A DNA stretch of 64,000 nt from Mucilaginibacter rivuli (GCF_019391655.1 NZ_JAHXPQ010000004.1:434001-498000), one strand, 5' to 3'; numbered from the stretch's first letter, positions 53,099-62,316 are shown. Notes: a model not told the origin generated them from the letters alone. Numbers and translations: made by a program.

Positions 53099-54505
53099 AT
53101 GAATGCCAAACAAAGAACGATCATGTCCGAGGTTACCGTTTCGGGCACTGGTTTACATACAGGCGAAGCCGTTACCATGACTTTCAGGCCAGCGCCCGAA
53201 AACCATGGCTATAAATTCAGACGGATAGACCTTGAAGGTTCACCCGTTATTGATGCCGATGTAGATAATGTGACCGACACATCGCGCGGTACTACCATAT
53301 CGCAAAACGGAGCCAGCGTAAGCACCATTGAACACGTTTTAGCGGCTTTAGTTGGCCTGGAGATCGATAATGTATTGATCGATTTAGATGGCCCCGAAAC
53401 ACCGATAATGGATGGCAGTTCTATTATGTTTGTTGACGCGATATTGGAAATCGGTTTTATGGAGCAGGATGCCGACCGTGAATACTATCATATTACAGAT
53501 AATATCCATTATTCAGAGCCCGACCGTAAGGTTGATATGGTTGCTATGCCTTTAGATGATTACCGCTTTACCTGCATGGTTGATTACAACTCGCCGGTAT
53601 TGGGTAGCCAGCATGCCAGTATCTCTACCATCTCCGAGTTTAAAAAAGAGATCGCATCGAGCCGTACCTTCTGCTTTTTACACGAGCTGGAAATGCTGTT
53701 AAAGCACGACCTGATAAAAGGCGGCGATTTAAATAACGCCATCGTTGTAGTTGATAAACACGTTAACCCGGGCGAATTAGACCACCTGGCAAAGCTGTTT
53801 AACCGTAAAGATATTGATGTTGCCCCACAAGGCATATTAAATAACATTGAGCTTCGCCACCAAAACGAGCCTGCCCGCCACAAACTATTGGATATGATAG
53901 GTGATCTGGCCTTGGTTGGTGTACCTATTAAGGGCCATATTATGGCAGCGCGCCCCGGCCATGCCGCCAACGTGGCCTTCGCTAAAAAAATAAAGGCTAT
54001 CATTAAAAAAGAACGCAGCCGCAAGCACTTCAAGGTTTACGACTCGAACGCTAAACCGGTTTACGATACCGTTCAGATCATGAACATGCTGCCGCACCGC
54101 TGGCCGTTTTTAATGGTTGATAAAATACTCGAACTATCAAAAACTCACGTGGTTGGCCTAAAAAATGTTACCATGAACGAAGATCTGTTTATGGGCCATT
54201 TCCCTGGCTCACCTATATTCCCGGGTGTATTACAGATTGAGGCAATGGTACAAACAGGTGGTATTTTGGTACTGAACACAGTACCCGATCCTGAAAATTA
54301 TCTTACCTTATTCCTTAAAATAGAGAATGCCCGCTTTAAAAGTAAAGTAGTGCCGGGCGACACTTTAATATTTTATTGTAACTTGCTTCAACCAATTCGT
54401 CGCGGCATAGCGCAAATGAGGGGTGTGGGTATGGTAGGAGAGCGCATTGTTGTTGAGGCAGAGTTAATGGCACAAATAGTTAAAGTAAAAGGTTTAGAAG
54501 CATGA
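53099..54505 (+). CDS. lpxC/fabZ: Bifunctional LpxC/FabZ
   Basis: 468 residues. LpxC domain (about 1-300): the zinc deacetylase that commits UDP-3-acyl-GlcNAc to lipid A, with zinc-ligand histidines in STIEHVLAALVG and ARHKLLDMIGD, and GHIMAARPGHAAN. FabZ domain (about 320-468): 3-hydroxyacyl-ACP dehydratase with MLPHRWPFLMVDKI and GHFPGSPIFPGVLQIEAM (catalytic His and Glu). The fusion is a Bacteroidetes trademark. Its stop overlaps the lpxA start by 4 bp (ATGA). Confidence 0.97.
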   Translation: MNAKQRTIMSEVTVSGTGLHTGEAVTMTFRPAPENHGYKFRRIDLEGSPVIDADVDNVTDTSRGTTISQNGASVSTIEHVLAALVGLEIDNVLIDLDGPETPIMDGSSIMFVDAILEIGFMEQDADREYYHITDNIHYSEPDRKVDMVAMPLDDYRFTCMVDYNSPVLGSQHASISTISEFKKEIASSRTFCFLHELEMLLKHDLIKGGDLNNAIVVVDKHVNPGELDHLAKLFNRKDIDVAPQGILNNIELRHQNEPARHKLLDMIGDLALVGVPIKGHIMAARPGHAANVAFAKKIKAIIKKERSRKHFKVYDSNAKPVYDTVQIMNMLPHRWPFLMVDKILELSKTHVVGLKNVTMNEDLFMGHFPGSPIFPGVLQIEAMVQTGGILVLNTVPDPENYLTLFLKIENARFKSKVVPGDTLIFYCNLLQPIRRGIAQMRGVGMVGERIVVEAELMAQIVKVKGLEA

Positions 54506-55284
54506 TCCAACCGTTAGCATATATACATCCACAGGCTAAAATAGCCGACAACGTAGTTATTGAACCCTTTGTAACCATTGATAAAGATGTTGTTATAGGC
54601 GAAGGTACGTGGATTGGCCCCGGCGTTTGCATTATGAATGGCGCGCGTATCGGCAAAAACTGCCGCATATTTCCGGGCGCTGTTATATCGGGTGTTCCGC
54701 AGGACCTGAAATTTAACGGCGAAGAAACCACTGTTGAAATTGGCGATAACACTACCATCCGCGAATGCGTAACCATTAACCGTGGTACTAAAGATCGTTG
54801 GAAAACATCAATAGGTAATAACTGCCTTATTATGGCATACTGCCACGTTGCCCATGATTGTATGGTTGGCAACAACTGTATCTTCTCTAACAACACCACT
54901 TTAGCCGGCCATGTTACCATTGGCGATTATGTGGTTTTGGCGGGTATGGTAGCTATACACCAATTTGTACACGTAGGTTCGCATGCGTTTGTAACAGGTG
55001 GTTCGCTGGTGCGGAAAGATGTTCCCCCGTATGTTAAAGCTGCCCGCGAGCCGCTATCATACGTTGGTATCAACTCGGTTGGTTTACGCCGCCGTGGTTA
55101 CTCTTCCGATCAGATCAATGAAATTCAAGATATCTATCGTACCATATTTGTAAAGAAACACAACTTTAGCAACGCCCTTGATATTATTGAAGCCGAACGC
55201 CAACCCACCGAGATACGCGATGAGATACTGGATTTTATCCGTAACTCCAACCGCGGTATCATGAAGGGATTTGGTAATCAATAA
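54502..55284 (+). CDS. lpxA: UDP-N-acetylglucosamine acyltransferase LpxA
   Basis: 260 residues. First acylation of lipid A. Left-handed beta-helix (about 1-190) with IHPQAKI start, TTIRECVTINRGTKD, the catalytic His in YCHVAHDCMVGN, and the helical C-terminus (GINSVGLRRRGYSSDQINEI). Overlaps lpxC/fabZ by 4 bp, so it is translated with it. Followed by an inverted repeat and an ABC ATPase. Confidence 0.96.
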   Translation: MIQPLAYIHPQAKIADNVVIEPFVTIDKDVVIGEGTWIGPGVCIMNGARIGKNCRIFPGAVISGVPQDLKFNGEETTVEIGDNTTIRECVTINRGTKDRWKTSIGNNCLIMAYCHVAHDCMVGNNCIFSNNTTLAGHVTIGDYVVLAGMVAIHQFVHVGSHAFVTGGSLVRKDVPPYVKAAREPLSYVGINSVGLRRRGYSSDQINEIQDIYRTIFVKKHNFSNALDIIEAERQPTEIRDEILDFIRNSNRGIMKGFGNQ

Positions 55285-55285
55285 A

Positions 55286-55344
55286 GTTGTCGAGTTATTG
55301 GTTATTACGTTGTTGCTTGTTCAATAACCTAACAACTCAACAAC
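55286..55344. repeat. Inverted repeat between lpxA and the ABC ATPase gene
   Basis: Interrupted stem of GGTTATT/AATAACC, GAGTT/AACTC and GTTGT/ACAAC, with a 16-nt loop, filling most of the 78-bp gap. The loop and arms are made of TTG/AAC-type short words. No T-run follows, so it is not a classical terminator; it may be a processing or attenuation hairpin, or a decayed short-repeat array. Confidence 0.4.
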
Positions 55345-55362
55345 ATAATAACTAACAACCAA

Positions 55363-55980
55363 ATGCAGATCTCCCTCCAAAATATAGGCCGTAGGTTTAA
55401 CCGCGAATGGATATTTAAAGGGGTTGATTATTCTTTTGAAGATGATAATGCCTATGCTATTCTTGGGCCTAACGGCTCAGGTAAATCAACTTTACTGCAG
55501 GTATTAACAGGAAGCCTGGCCCCATCTGCCGGAACAATTACCTACACAAATAACAACACACCGGTTGCTGTCGAATCGGCTTATAGCTCGTTGAGCCTGG
55601 CAACGCCTTATCTGGAATTAATAGAAGACTTTACATTGGAAGAAATGATCGACTTTCATTTCAAATTCAAAGGTTATGGTGTGGGCCTGGATAGAAGTGC
55701 CATTGTTGACTTGCTTGGCCTGCAAACCAGCCGCAATAAAATGATCAAATACTTTTCATCGGGCATGAAACAGCGTACCAAACTTGCCCTGGCCTTTTGC
55801 TCAGATACGGCCATGCTGATGTTAGATGAACCCACATCAAATTTAGATAAGCAGGGTGTTGACTGGTATCTTAGCCTTATTGAAAAATACGCAGCTAACC
55901 GTCTCACCATCATTTGCTCCAATCAACCACAAGAGTACGGGTTTTGTAAACACCTGCTAAACATTACCGATTATAAATAA
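55363..55980 (+). CDS. ABC transporter ATP-binding protein (CcmA-like)
   Basis: 205 residues, a compact single ABC ATPase. Walker A GPNGSGKST at about residue 36, signature FSSGMKQRTKLALAF, Walker B MLMLDEPTSNLD, and C-terminal SNQPQEYGF. Resembles the small ATPases of type CcmA but no permease gene is adjacent. In Bacteroidetes this gene commonly sits between the lpx and efp genes; its substrate is unknown. Confidence 0.85.
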   Translation: MQISLQNIGRRFNREWIFKGVDYSFEDDNAYAILGPNGSGKSTLLQVLTGSLAPSAGTITYTNNNTPVAVESAYSSLSLATPYLELIEDFTLEEMIDFHFKFKGYGVGLDRSAIVDLLGLQTSRNKMIKYFSSGMKQRTKLALAFCSDTAMLMLDEPTSNLDKQGVDWYLSLIEKYAANRLTIICSNQPQEYGFCKHLLNITDYK

Positions 55981-56021
55981 CCTTAGTCTGCCCTCCCGGG
56001 TTAGATTTAGAGCGGGCCGCT

Positions 56022-56051
56022 TGTAACTTTCAATGCAAGTACCTAAGTTTG
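56022..56051 (+). promoter_or_regulatory. Bacteroidetes promoter of efp
   Basis: TTG (56022-56024) - 19 nt - TAAGTTTG (56044-56051), a full consensus match, giving a leader of about 22 nt to the ATG at 56077. Confidence 0.75.
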
Positions 56052-56076
56052 CGGTTCAATTTTTTTAAGTACAGTA

Positions 56077-56640
56077 ATGGCTAAAGCGTCAGAAATAAAG
56101 AATGGAAGTATCCTGCGCTTCAACGGCGAGTTGATACAGGTAGAAGAGTTTATACACCGTACACCGGGCAACCTGCGTGCTTTTTACCAGGCGCGCATGC
56201 GCAACATTAAAAGCGGCAAACTGGTTGAGTACCGTTTCCGTACGGATGAAGATGTGGATATTGCCCGTGTTGAAACCAATAATTACCAATACCTGTATGA
56301 TGATGGTGACGATTTAGTGGTAATGGATTTAAATACTTATGATCAATTTAATGTTCCAAAATCTCTTTTTGGCTCTGCCATTAAGTTTTTAAAAGAAGGC
56401 GTTAATGTAATAGTTGCTTTTGAAAGCGATATGCCTATTATGGGGCAGATGCCAAACTCGGCAGAGTTAGAAATTACTTATACCGAGCCAGCGGTTAAAG
56501 GCGATACATCAACCGGCGCCATGAAAAAAGCCACAGTTGAAACCGGTGCCGAAATTAACGTTCCCTTGTTTATTAACCTCGGCGATGTAGTAAAAGTAGA
56601 TACTGCCACAGGTAACTATGTTGAGCGTGTAAAGAAATAA
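56077..56640 (+). CDS. efp: Elongation factor P
   Basis: 187 residues, three-beta-barrel protein that helps ribosomes through polyproline stretches. Motifs: SILRFNGELIQVEEFIH, RTPGNLRAFYQARMRNIKSGKLVEYRF, and the C-terminal barrel (GDTSTGAMKKATVETGAEINVPLFI). The tip loop is unusual: position 32, which aligns with the modified Lys34 of E. coli EF-P (PGKGQAF), is Asn (PGNLRAF), with Arg34 two residues on. Modification by EpmA or EarP is therefore not expected on the standard residue. Own promoter, strong terminator. Confidence 0.95.
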   Translation: MAKASEIKNGSILRFNGELIQVEEFIHRTPGNLRAFYQARMRNIKSGKLVEYRFRTDEDVDIARVETNNYQYLYDDGDDLVVMDLNTYDQFNVPKSLFGSAIKFLKEGVNVIVAFESDMPIMGQMPNSAELEITYTEPAVKGDTSTGAMKKATVETGAEINVPLFINLGDVVKVDTATGNYVERVKK

Positions 56641-56660
56641 CTGCTGCTACGATATATAAT

Positions 56661-56697
56661 AAAAGCCTGCCGATTTAATCGGCAGGCTTTTTTTGTA
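56661..56697. terminator. Bidirectional terminator after efp
   Basis: Stem AAAGCCTGCCGAT / ATCGGCAGGCTTT (56662-56674 with 56678-56690), followed by TTTTTG on the plus strand and by an A-rich/T-rich stretch on the other. It ends efp and possibly tatA. Confidence 0.85.
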
Positions 56698-56705
56698 TCA
56701 GTTAA

Positions 56706-56930
56706 TTAAACCTTATTTTCGGCAGGTAAGAGCTGAACAGGCTCCTGCGGCGCCACGCTTTTTGCAGTATCTGCTGGTGTGCCATTTGTGGCATCTTTAA
56801 ACTCTTTAATGCCCGAACCCAGGCCGCGTGCCAATTCAGGAAGTTTTTTACCTCCGAAAAGCAGTAATGCAACACCTAATATCAGTGCGATATCTCCGCC
56901 ACTCATAAATAATAATACCGACTGTGTCAT
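56706..56930 (-). CDS. tatA: Twin-arginine translocase subunit TatA/TatE
   Basis: 74 residues. One N-terminal helix (about 10-26, DIALILGVALLLFGGKKLPELA) with the FGGKKLPELARGLG hinge, an amphipathic helix (GSGIKEFKDA) and a Pro/Ala-rich tail. TatA oligomers form the Tat protein export pore. It stands alone, convergent to efp, no tatC next to it. Confidence 0.9.
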   Translation of the reverse strand: MTQSVLLFMSGGDIALILGVALLLFGGKKLPELARGLGSGIKEFKDATNGTPADTAKSVAPQEPVQLLPAENKV

Positions 56931-57059
56931 GTTTTTTAAGTTTTAATTGGTAGTTATATGGTAATTACGTGGGTAATTTGTATTTGGTTTTTGTTTATCA
57001 AAATATTTGGAAATCGAAAAAAGTGTAAACTATTTCTAACTACCTGATGTTAAGCCTAT

Positions 57060-57368
57060 ATGAAAGACAATGTATACCTCTTAATTAAAGATCCAAAAAA
57101 TCCTTGCAGGGATGTGATAAGATCGAGGGATACCAGCCTAAAGATCAATGTATATTGCCTGGATAAAGAGAACTTTATACCCGATCCGGATGAGATACAG
57201 CTATACGGCGATGACCACGGCTCGCCACGCGCTTTTGAAACCGTTGGCATTACTGCCGACGATGCGCTGGATGTAGCATCGGCTATACGCTGGTATGCCG
57301 ATTACCTGGATTACCCCGAAATGGAAATATTACCCGAAAACCCTACCTCACCGGCTTTGGGAAAATAG
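57060..57368 (+). CDS. Small hypothetical protein
   Basis: 102 residues, mixed alpha/beta, with acidic, proline-containing motifs (CLDKENFIPDPDEIQLYGDDHG, DDALDVASAIRWYADYLDYPE). No family recognised; no signal or membrane segment. Its last 26 bases overlap the convergent M28 peptidase gene, tail to tail. Confidence 0.6.
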   Translation: MKDNVYLLIKDPKNPCRDVIRSRDTSLKINVYCLDKENFIPDPDEIQLYGDDHGSPRAFETVGITADDALDVASAIRWYADYLDYPEMEILPENPTSPALGK

Positions 57369-58731
57369 GCAGGCTTTCGTGTCCGTCAGCATCTACTGAT
57401 TGTACAGCAAAAAAGTAATTATCTTTTGAGTAGTTCAATGTTGTTTCATTACCGGTTACATAAAATTTCTTTTCCCAATACGGATTAATGGTTTCGCGCA
57501 TCAGGATATAATATCCGGTTGGTTTTTTTCCCAGCTTAGGCGTTTCCCATTTTAACGTTGTTTTATTTGTAAGCCCGCTGGTGGTTATACCTACATTTAC
57601 AGGTGCGGCTGCCGACGAGGCCAGGTTAGCCAATACTGATAAATTCATGCGTGCTACTTTTTGGATGTATGGATAGTCAGCAAACTCAGGTAAATCTCCA
57701 TATACAATGCCGTTCTCGGTACGCAAGTCCTGATGTTGGTGTGTAAAGTCCTCGTTCATTTCGGTAAACCTTACGGCTGTAAAGCCATTGAGTTGAAATG
57801 AAGTCTGATCGCCACCACGAAGAAAGCGGTCGCGGCGATAAATTAGCTTTACATCCAATTGCTCCACGTAGCGTTCGGCTGTTTCTTTAACATAACGTGC
57901 CAACTGGCGCGACTGGCTATCATTTTCGCCGCCGTTACCTATCAATCCTGTAATGGCCGCCGCCGCACGGCGGCTAGCCAAACTATCCGTGCGTGATGCC
58001 GCATCAATTGATGGGATACCTTCGCTAAATACACGTACATGGGTGTTATCTTTCAAGTCGTTGTCCTGGCCATGGGTATTACCTACAATGTCATTGTTCA
58101 ACATCGCGTCTATGTTCCAGTGTTCGTCTTTAGCGCGTTTGGCAATATGGGCCGATCCGTTTAGACCCTGCTCCTCGCCGGGAACGGTTAAAAAAATGAT
58201 GGTAGCAGGGAAAGAACGTTTAGCCATAACACGGCATAACTCCATGGATACCGCCGTGCCCGATGCATCATCAACAGCGCCTGGTTCAACCGCATTTGCA
58301 TTCATCACATCCGTTACACGCGAGTCATAATGTCCCGATACTATATACACCCGTGTATCGGTAGGATCTGTACCTTTTAATATCGCTACTACATTTTTAA
58401 GTATGGTAGGCTTATCAAAGCGCCCGCCCGGGGCTTGTGTAAAGCTGTCAAACTCAACTTTCATGCGTCCACTACTCGCTGCAGCATATTTTTCCATCTC
58501 ACTTTTTATCCAATTGCGTGCCGCGCCAATGCCTTCGGTAGCACTGGTGGTATCACTCAGGGTATTACGCGTTTTAAAACTGACCAATTTGCTTACGATG
58601 ACCTCTATATTTTTATCAGATACTTCATCAACCATTTGCTTAATGGCAGGGTCTTGCTTTATGGTTGTTTGGGCCTGGCTGCAGAAGGCCATCATGATAA
58701 TGAGCACAATGGGGAGTATGTGTTTTTTCAT
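57343..58731 (-). CDS. Secreted M28-family metallopeptidase with FnIII-like domain
   Basis: 462 residues. Signal peptide (MKKHILPIVLIIMMAFCSQAQ), an M28 peptidase domain (about 40-370) with the zinc ligands in SGHYDSRVTDV (His), PGAVDDASGTAV (Asp), VPGEEQGLNGS (catalytic and bridging Glu), NNDIVGN (Asp) and a late EDFTHQHQDLR (His), then a C-terminal fibronectin type III-like part (KTTLKWETP...). Aminopeptidase-like; the peptide substrate is unknown. Divergent from a second M28 gene. Confidence 0.88.
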   Translation of the reverse strand: MKKHILPIVLIIMMAFCSQAQTTIKQDPAIKQMVDEVSDKNIEVIVSKLVSFKTRNTLSDTTSATEGIGAARNWIKSEMEKYAAASSGRMKVEFDSFTQAPGGRFDKPTILKNVVAILKGTDPTDTRVYIVSGHYDSRVTDVMNANAVEPGAVDDASGTAVSMELCRVMAKRSFPATIIFLTVPGEEQGLNGSAHIAKRAKDEHWNIDAMLNNDIVGNTHGQDNDLKDNTHVRVFSEGIPSIDAASRTDSLASRRAAAAITGLIGNGGENDSQSRQLARYVKETAERYVEQLDVKLIYRRDRFLRGGDQTSFQLNGFTAVRFTEMNEDFTHQHQDLRTENGIVYGDLPEFADYPYIQKVARMNLSVLANLASSAAAPVNVGITTSGLTNKTTLKWETPKLGKKPTGYYILMRETINPYWEKKFYVTGNETTLNYSKDNYFFAVQSVDADGHESLPIFPKPVR

Positions 58732-58917
58732 AATTATGGTCAGTATAGTGTTTGAATTATTGGCAAATTAACCAATCTAATTGGTGTATTGTTATTGTAT
58801 TCAGAACTTTAGTTTGTAACAAATTTGTTAATGGGTATTTAATTTCTTTTGCGCTTAAATCAATAAGTTTGTTTTAACTGACAGTTCACTCAAACATTAA
58901 CTGATTTTATTAACAAC

Positions 58918-60510
58918 ATGAAGAAAAAACTACTTATTAGTTTGCTGTTTACAGCATTTACAGCACCGCTTTTTGCACAGGACACCCCCGATCCGGTTAT
59001 TATGCAAAAGATACGCGAAGAAGGCCTCAAAAAATCGCAAGTAATGGATATCGCATTCCATTTAACAGAGATTTCCGGCCCTCGTTTAGCAGGATCACCC
59101 GGGTTAAAACGGGCACAGGATTGGGCGATAAGTACATTAAAAGGCTGGGGAATGGTAAATGCCACGCTTGAGCCCTGGGGTAAATTTGGCAAAGGCTGGG
59201 AAGTTCAGAAGAATTATGCAGCTATGACGGTTCCTTACTATCATGCAATTATAGCTATCCCCAAAGCATGGACACCTGGAACTAACGGGCCAATAACCGG
59301 CGAAGTAGTTGTTTTAAAAGTGGATACCATTATTGACCTGAATAAATATAAAGGCACTTTAAAAGGTAAAATTGTAATGCTGGATGCAGCTACACAACTG
59401 GCGCCAAGTTTTACACGTGCGGACGCAGCAAGGTACACCGACGAAGAACTTGATGCAATGGCGAAAGCTACGATCCAGCCAAAAGGTAGAAGAGGCGGTG
59501 GGCCCGGTGGCCCCAATGCCAGCCGTTTTGCCGGTTTACGCAGAATGCAGGCTATGCGCGTTAAGATAAATGAGTTTTTTGTGAATGAAGGCGTTGGCTT
59601 GGTACTAAGCCAGGGCCGGGGTACGGATGGCACGGTATTTACAACAAATGGCGCTTCGTACGCGGATACTGCAAAAGCGGTATCCCCGGAACTGGAAACC
59701 AGCGGCGAAGACTTTTTACGTATCCAGCGCCTGGTTAAAGCGGGTCAAAAAGTAACCATGGAAGCTGATATCAAAACAAAGTTTTTTACTGATGACCTGA
59801 ATGGATATGATGTGGTGGGCGAGATTGCCGGTACAGATAAAAAACTGAAAGAAGAAGTGGTAATGATAGGCGGCCACCTTGACTCATGGCATGCTGCAAC
59901 CGGCGCTACAGATAATGCTGCAGGCAGCGCAGTAATGCTTGAAGCTATGCGTATTTTAAAAGCTATAAATTATAAGCCAAAACGCACTATCCGCATCGCT
60001 TTGTGGAGTATGGAAGAGCAAGGCCTTTTTGGTTCGAAAGGATATGTGACCAACCATTTTGGCGACCCCAAAACAATGGTGTTGAAACCTGAGCAATCTA
60101 AAATATCAGCTTACTATAACCTGGATAATGGTACCGGTAAAATACGGGGTATTTATTTGCAGGGCGACTCATTAGCCGGGCCGATATTTAAGCAATGGTT
60201 AATGCCATTTAAAGATATTGGCGCTACTACCGTTACCATAAGCAATACCGGCGGCACAGATCATCAATCGTTCGACGCGGTTGGCATACCCGGTTTCCAG
60301 TTTATACAGGACAGTATGGATTACGGCACCCGTACCCACCACAGCAACCAGGATACTTATGACAGGCTTGTAGAGGATGATTTAAAGCAAGCCGCAACAA
60401 TTGTTGCCGCGTTTGTTTACAATACATCAGAACGTACAGAGCAAATACCAAGAAAGCCATTGCCTAAACCACAGCCTCCGGCAGGTACAGCACCGGCAAC
60501 CGGCAGGTAA
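58918..60510 (+). CDS. Secreted M28-family metallopeptidase with PA-like insertion
   Basis: 530 residues. Signal peptide (MKKKLLISLLFTAFTAPLFAQ), a peptidase-associated-like region (about 130-300, with an internal Gly/Arg-rich loop KGRRGGGPGGPNAS), and the M28 core with zinc ligands in GGHLDSWHAATGATDNAAGSA, WSMEEQGLFGS and TDHQSFDAVGIPGFQF. A different subgroup from the neighbour. Ends in a Pro-rich tail (PRKPLPKPQPPAGTAP). No SusC/D or anchor genes are next to it. Confidence 0.9.
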   Translation: MKKKLLISLLFTAFTAPLFAQDTPDPVIMQKIREEGLKKSQVMDIAFHLTEISGPRLAGSPGLKRAQDWAISTLKGWGMVNATLEPWGKFGKGWEVQKNYAAMTVPYYHAIIAIPKAWTPGTNGPITGEVVVLKVDTIIDLNKYKGTLKGKIVMLDAATQLAPSFTRADAARYTDEELDAMAKATIQPKGRRGGGPGGPNASRFAGLRRMQAMRVKINEFFVNEGVGLVLSQGRGTDGTVFTTNGASYADTAKAVSPELETSGEDFLRIQRLVKAGQKVTMEADIKTKFFTDDLNGYDVVGEIAGTDKKLKEEVVMIGGHLDSWHAATGATDNAAGSAVMLEAMRILKAINYKPKRTIRIALWSMEEQGLFGSKGYVTNHFGDPKTMVLKPEQSKISAYYNLDNGTGKIRGIYLQGDSLAGPIFKQWLMPFKDIGATTVTISNTGGTDHQSFDAVGIPGFQFIQDSMDYGTRTHHSNQDTYDRLVEDDLKQAATIVAAFVYNTSERTEQIPRKPLPKPQPPAGTAPATGR

Positions 60511-60552
60511 AAAACAGGCGCAAAAATTATTTTCTTAAAAGGTTATGAACTA

Positions 60553-60584
60553 AACAAAAATTAATTTTAAAATTAATTTTTGTT
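60553..60584. repeat. 32-bp perfect AT-rich palindrome
   Basis: Perfect 16-bp arms without a spacer, from AACAAAAATTAATTTT to its complement. It lies 43 bp after the peptidase stop. Only two G/C pairs. It may terminate the peptidase transcript (it ends in TTTTTGTT) or be a protein-binding site; the rest of the 60511-60709 gap shows nothing else. Confidence 0.5.
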
Positions 60585-60709
60585 ATTAAATTCAGAAATG
60601 CTAATTTTATAGAAACGTTAAATACTAAGGTAATAACATCCGTTTTACCACCAGCAAAAGGGATGAAATTTGGGATTAAACGAAAACTTTAATTGTTATT
60701 TTTTTGGAG

Positions 60710-60746
60710 AAAGCCGCCCGTTTTTTAAACAGGCGGCTTTTGTTTT
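60710..60746. terminator. Intrinsic terminator after emrB
   Basis: Stem AAAGCCGCC / GGCGGCTTT (60710-60718 with 60732-60740) around an A/T loop. It is downstream of emrB on the minus strand and may also stop plus-strand transcripts (TTTTGTTTTG follows). Confidence 0.7.
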
Positions 60747-60764
60747 GTGTGTGTTTAGGCGGTG

Positions 60765-62312
60765 TTAATGCGCATCTACAGGCAGGGCCACATTCTTTTT
60801 AAATGGTTGCAGATAGATAAGCGGTATGGAGAACAGCATGATCAAGCCTGCTATCCAATAGGCATCGTTATAAGTAAGCAAGAGGGTTTGTTTAATTACT
60901 TTACCTTCCATTGCCTGCATGGCCATTTTTGTAGCTTCAGCAAGGCCTTTACCCGTTGCCATAAAACGGTGGATAAACATATCGCGCTGTTCGGTAAATG
61001 TTGAGTTATAATCATTAATGTGACTTATCAATACACTACGGTGGAACCCGGCACGGATGTGTATAAGGGTTGTTAAAGCCGCTATACCGAACGAACCGCC
61101 CAACTGTCTCATCATATTATTCAAACCCGTTCCCTGGCCTAATTCAGGGCCTTTAAGATCCTGGATAGCTAATGTAGTTAATGGTACAAAAAGTAATGCC
61201 ATACCTACACCGCGTATTACCAACGGCCAGAAAAAGTCGTGTGTTCCGGATGCGAGTGTAGAGTTGCTTAGCATCGTGGTAAACACAAAGAAGAGCACCA
61301 TTCCACCTGTTGCCATAAATTGCGCGGGTATTCCGGCTTTAAGCGCCTTACCAATAAAGGGCATCATCATAATAGTAACCAAACCACCCGGAAATAAGAT
61401 CAAGCCAGTTTGCTCAGGGGAAAATCCGAGCAAATTCTGACAAAATACCGGGAACACGAATACCGAACCATACAAACCAAAACCGAGCACAAAGGACGTA
61501 AACATCCCGACCGCGAAACTTCGGTGCCGCATGATCTTGAAGTTAACAATGGGGTGCTCAAAGGTCATCTCCCTCCAGATGAAGAAGAACAGTCCTAAAA
61601 CAGCTGCGATGGTTAATACCAGGATATATGATTTTGCAAACCAGTCTTCACTCTCACCTTTTTCCAGTATGGTTTGTAAGCTACCAACTGCAACAGCCAG
61701 CAAGGCAATACCCCACCAATCCACGGGTTTACCTTTGGCATCCTTGGGTGTTTCATGAACGAATGTTACCGTTAAGAATGCTGCCAATGCACCTACCGGA
61801 ATATTTACATAAAATATCCATGGCCACGAAAAGTGATCGGTTATAAAACCACCTATGGTAGGGCCAACAGTAGGGCCAAATACAGCACCTAAACCAAACA
61901 GTGCGGTTGCAGTACCTACCTCCTCGCGGGGCCAGGTCTCTATCAAAATAGCCTGCCCGGTTGATATTAAACCACCACCGGCAAAACCCTGTATGATACG
62001 GAATATCACCAACTCGTTTAAGCTCGTTGCATTCCCGCAAAGGAATGATACCGCGGTGAAAATAATGATAGACGTTAAAAAGTAGTTCTTTCTGCCGAAA
62101 CGGCTACCCAACCATCCCGACATAGGCAAAACTATTACGTTTGCCACGGCATACCCGGTAACAATCCAGGCCACGTCTTCCAACGTTGCGCCCAGGTTAC
62201 CCTGTATAACCGGTAATGATACGTTTACTATCGTAGTGTCAATAAGCTCCAATAAAGCAGCCATGATCACCGTGATGGTAATGATCCATTTCCTAAAACC
62301 TGTTTCAGCCAT
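60765..62312 (-). CDS. emrB: DHA2-family MFS drug exporter EmrB-like
   Basis: 515 residues, 14 membrane helices expected for DHA2. Motifs: LLELIDTTIVNVSLPVIQGNL, GWLGSRFGRKNYFL (motif A), IRIIQGFAGGGLISTGQA and GTATALFGLGAVFGPTVGPTIGG (motif C). With EmrA and a TolC-type channel it expels drugs across both membranes using the proton gradient. It starts 4 bp after the emrA stop. Substrates unknown. Confidence 0.94.
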   Translation of the reverse strand: MAETGFRKWIITITVIMAALLELIDTTIVNVSLPVIQGNLGATLEDVAWIVTGYAVANVIVLPMSGWLGSRFGRKNYFLTSIIIFTAVSFLCGNATSLNELVIFRIIQGFAGGGLISTGQAILIETWPREEVGTATALFGLGAVFGPTVGPTIGGFITDHFSWPWIFYVNIPVGALAAFLTVTFVHETPKDAKGKPVDWWGIALLAVAVGSLQTILEKGESEDWFAKSYILVLTIAAVLGLFFFIWREMTFEHPIVNFKIMRHRSFAVGMFTSFVLGFGLYGSVFVFPVFCQNLLGFSPEQTGLILFPGGLVTIMMMPFIGKALKAGIPAQFMATGGMVLFFVFTTMLSNSTLASGTHDFFWPLVIRGVGMALLFVPLTTLAIQDLKGPELGQGTGLNNMMRQLGGSFGIAALTTLIHIRAGFHRSVLISHINDYNSTFTEQRDMFIHRFMATGKGLAEATKMAMQAMEGKVIKQTLLLTYNDAYWIAGLIMLFSIPLIYLQPFKKNVALPVDAH

Positions 62313-62316
62313 TGTA

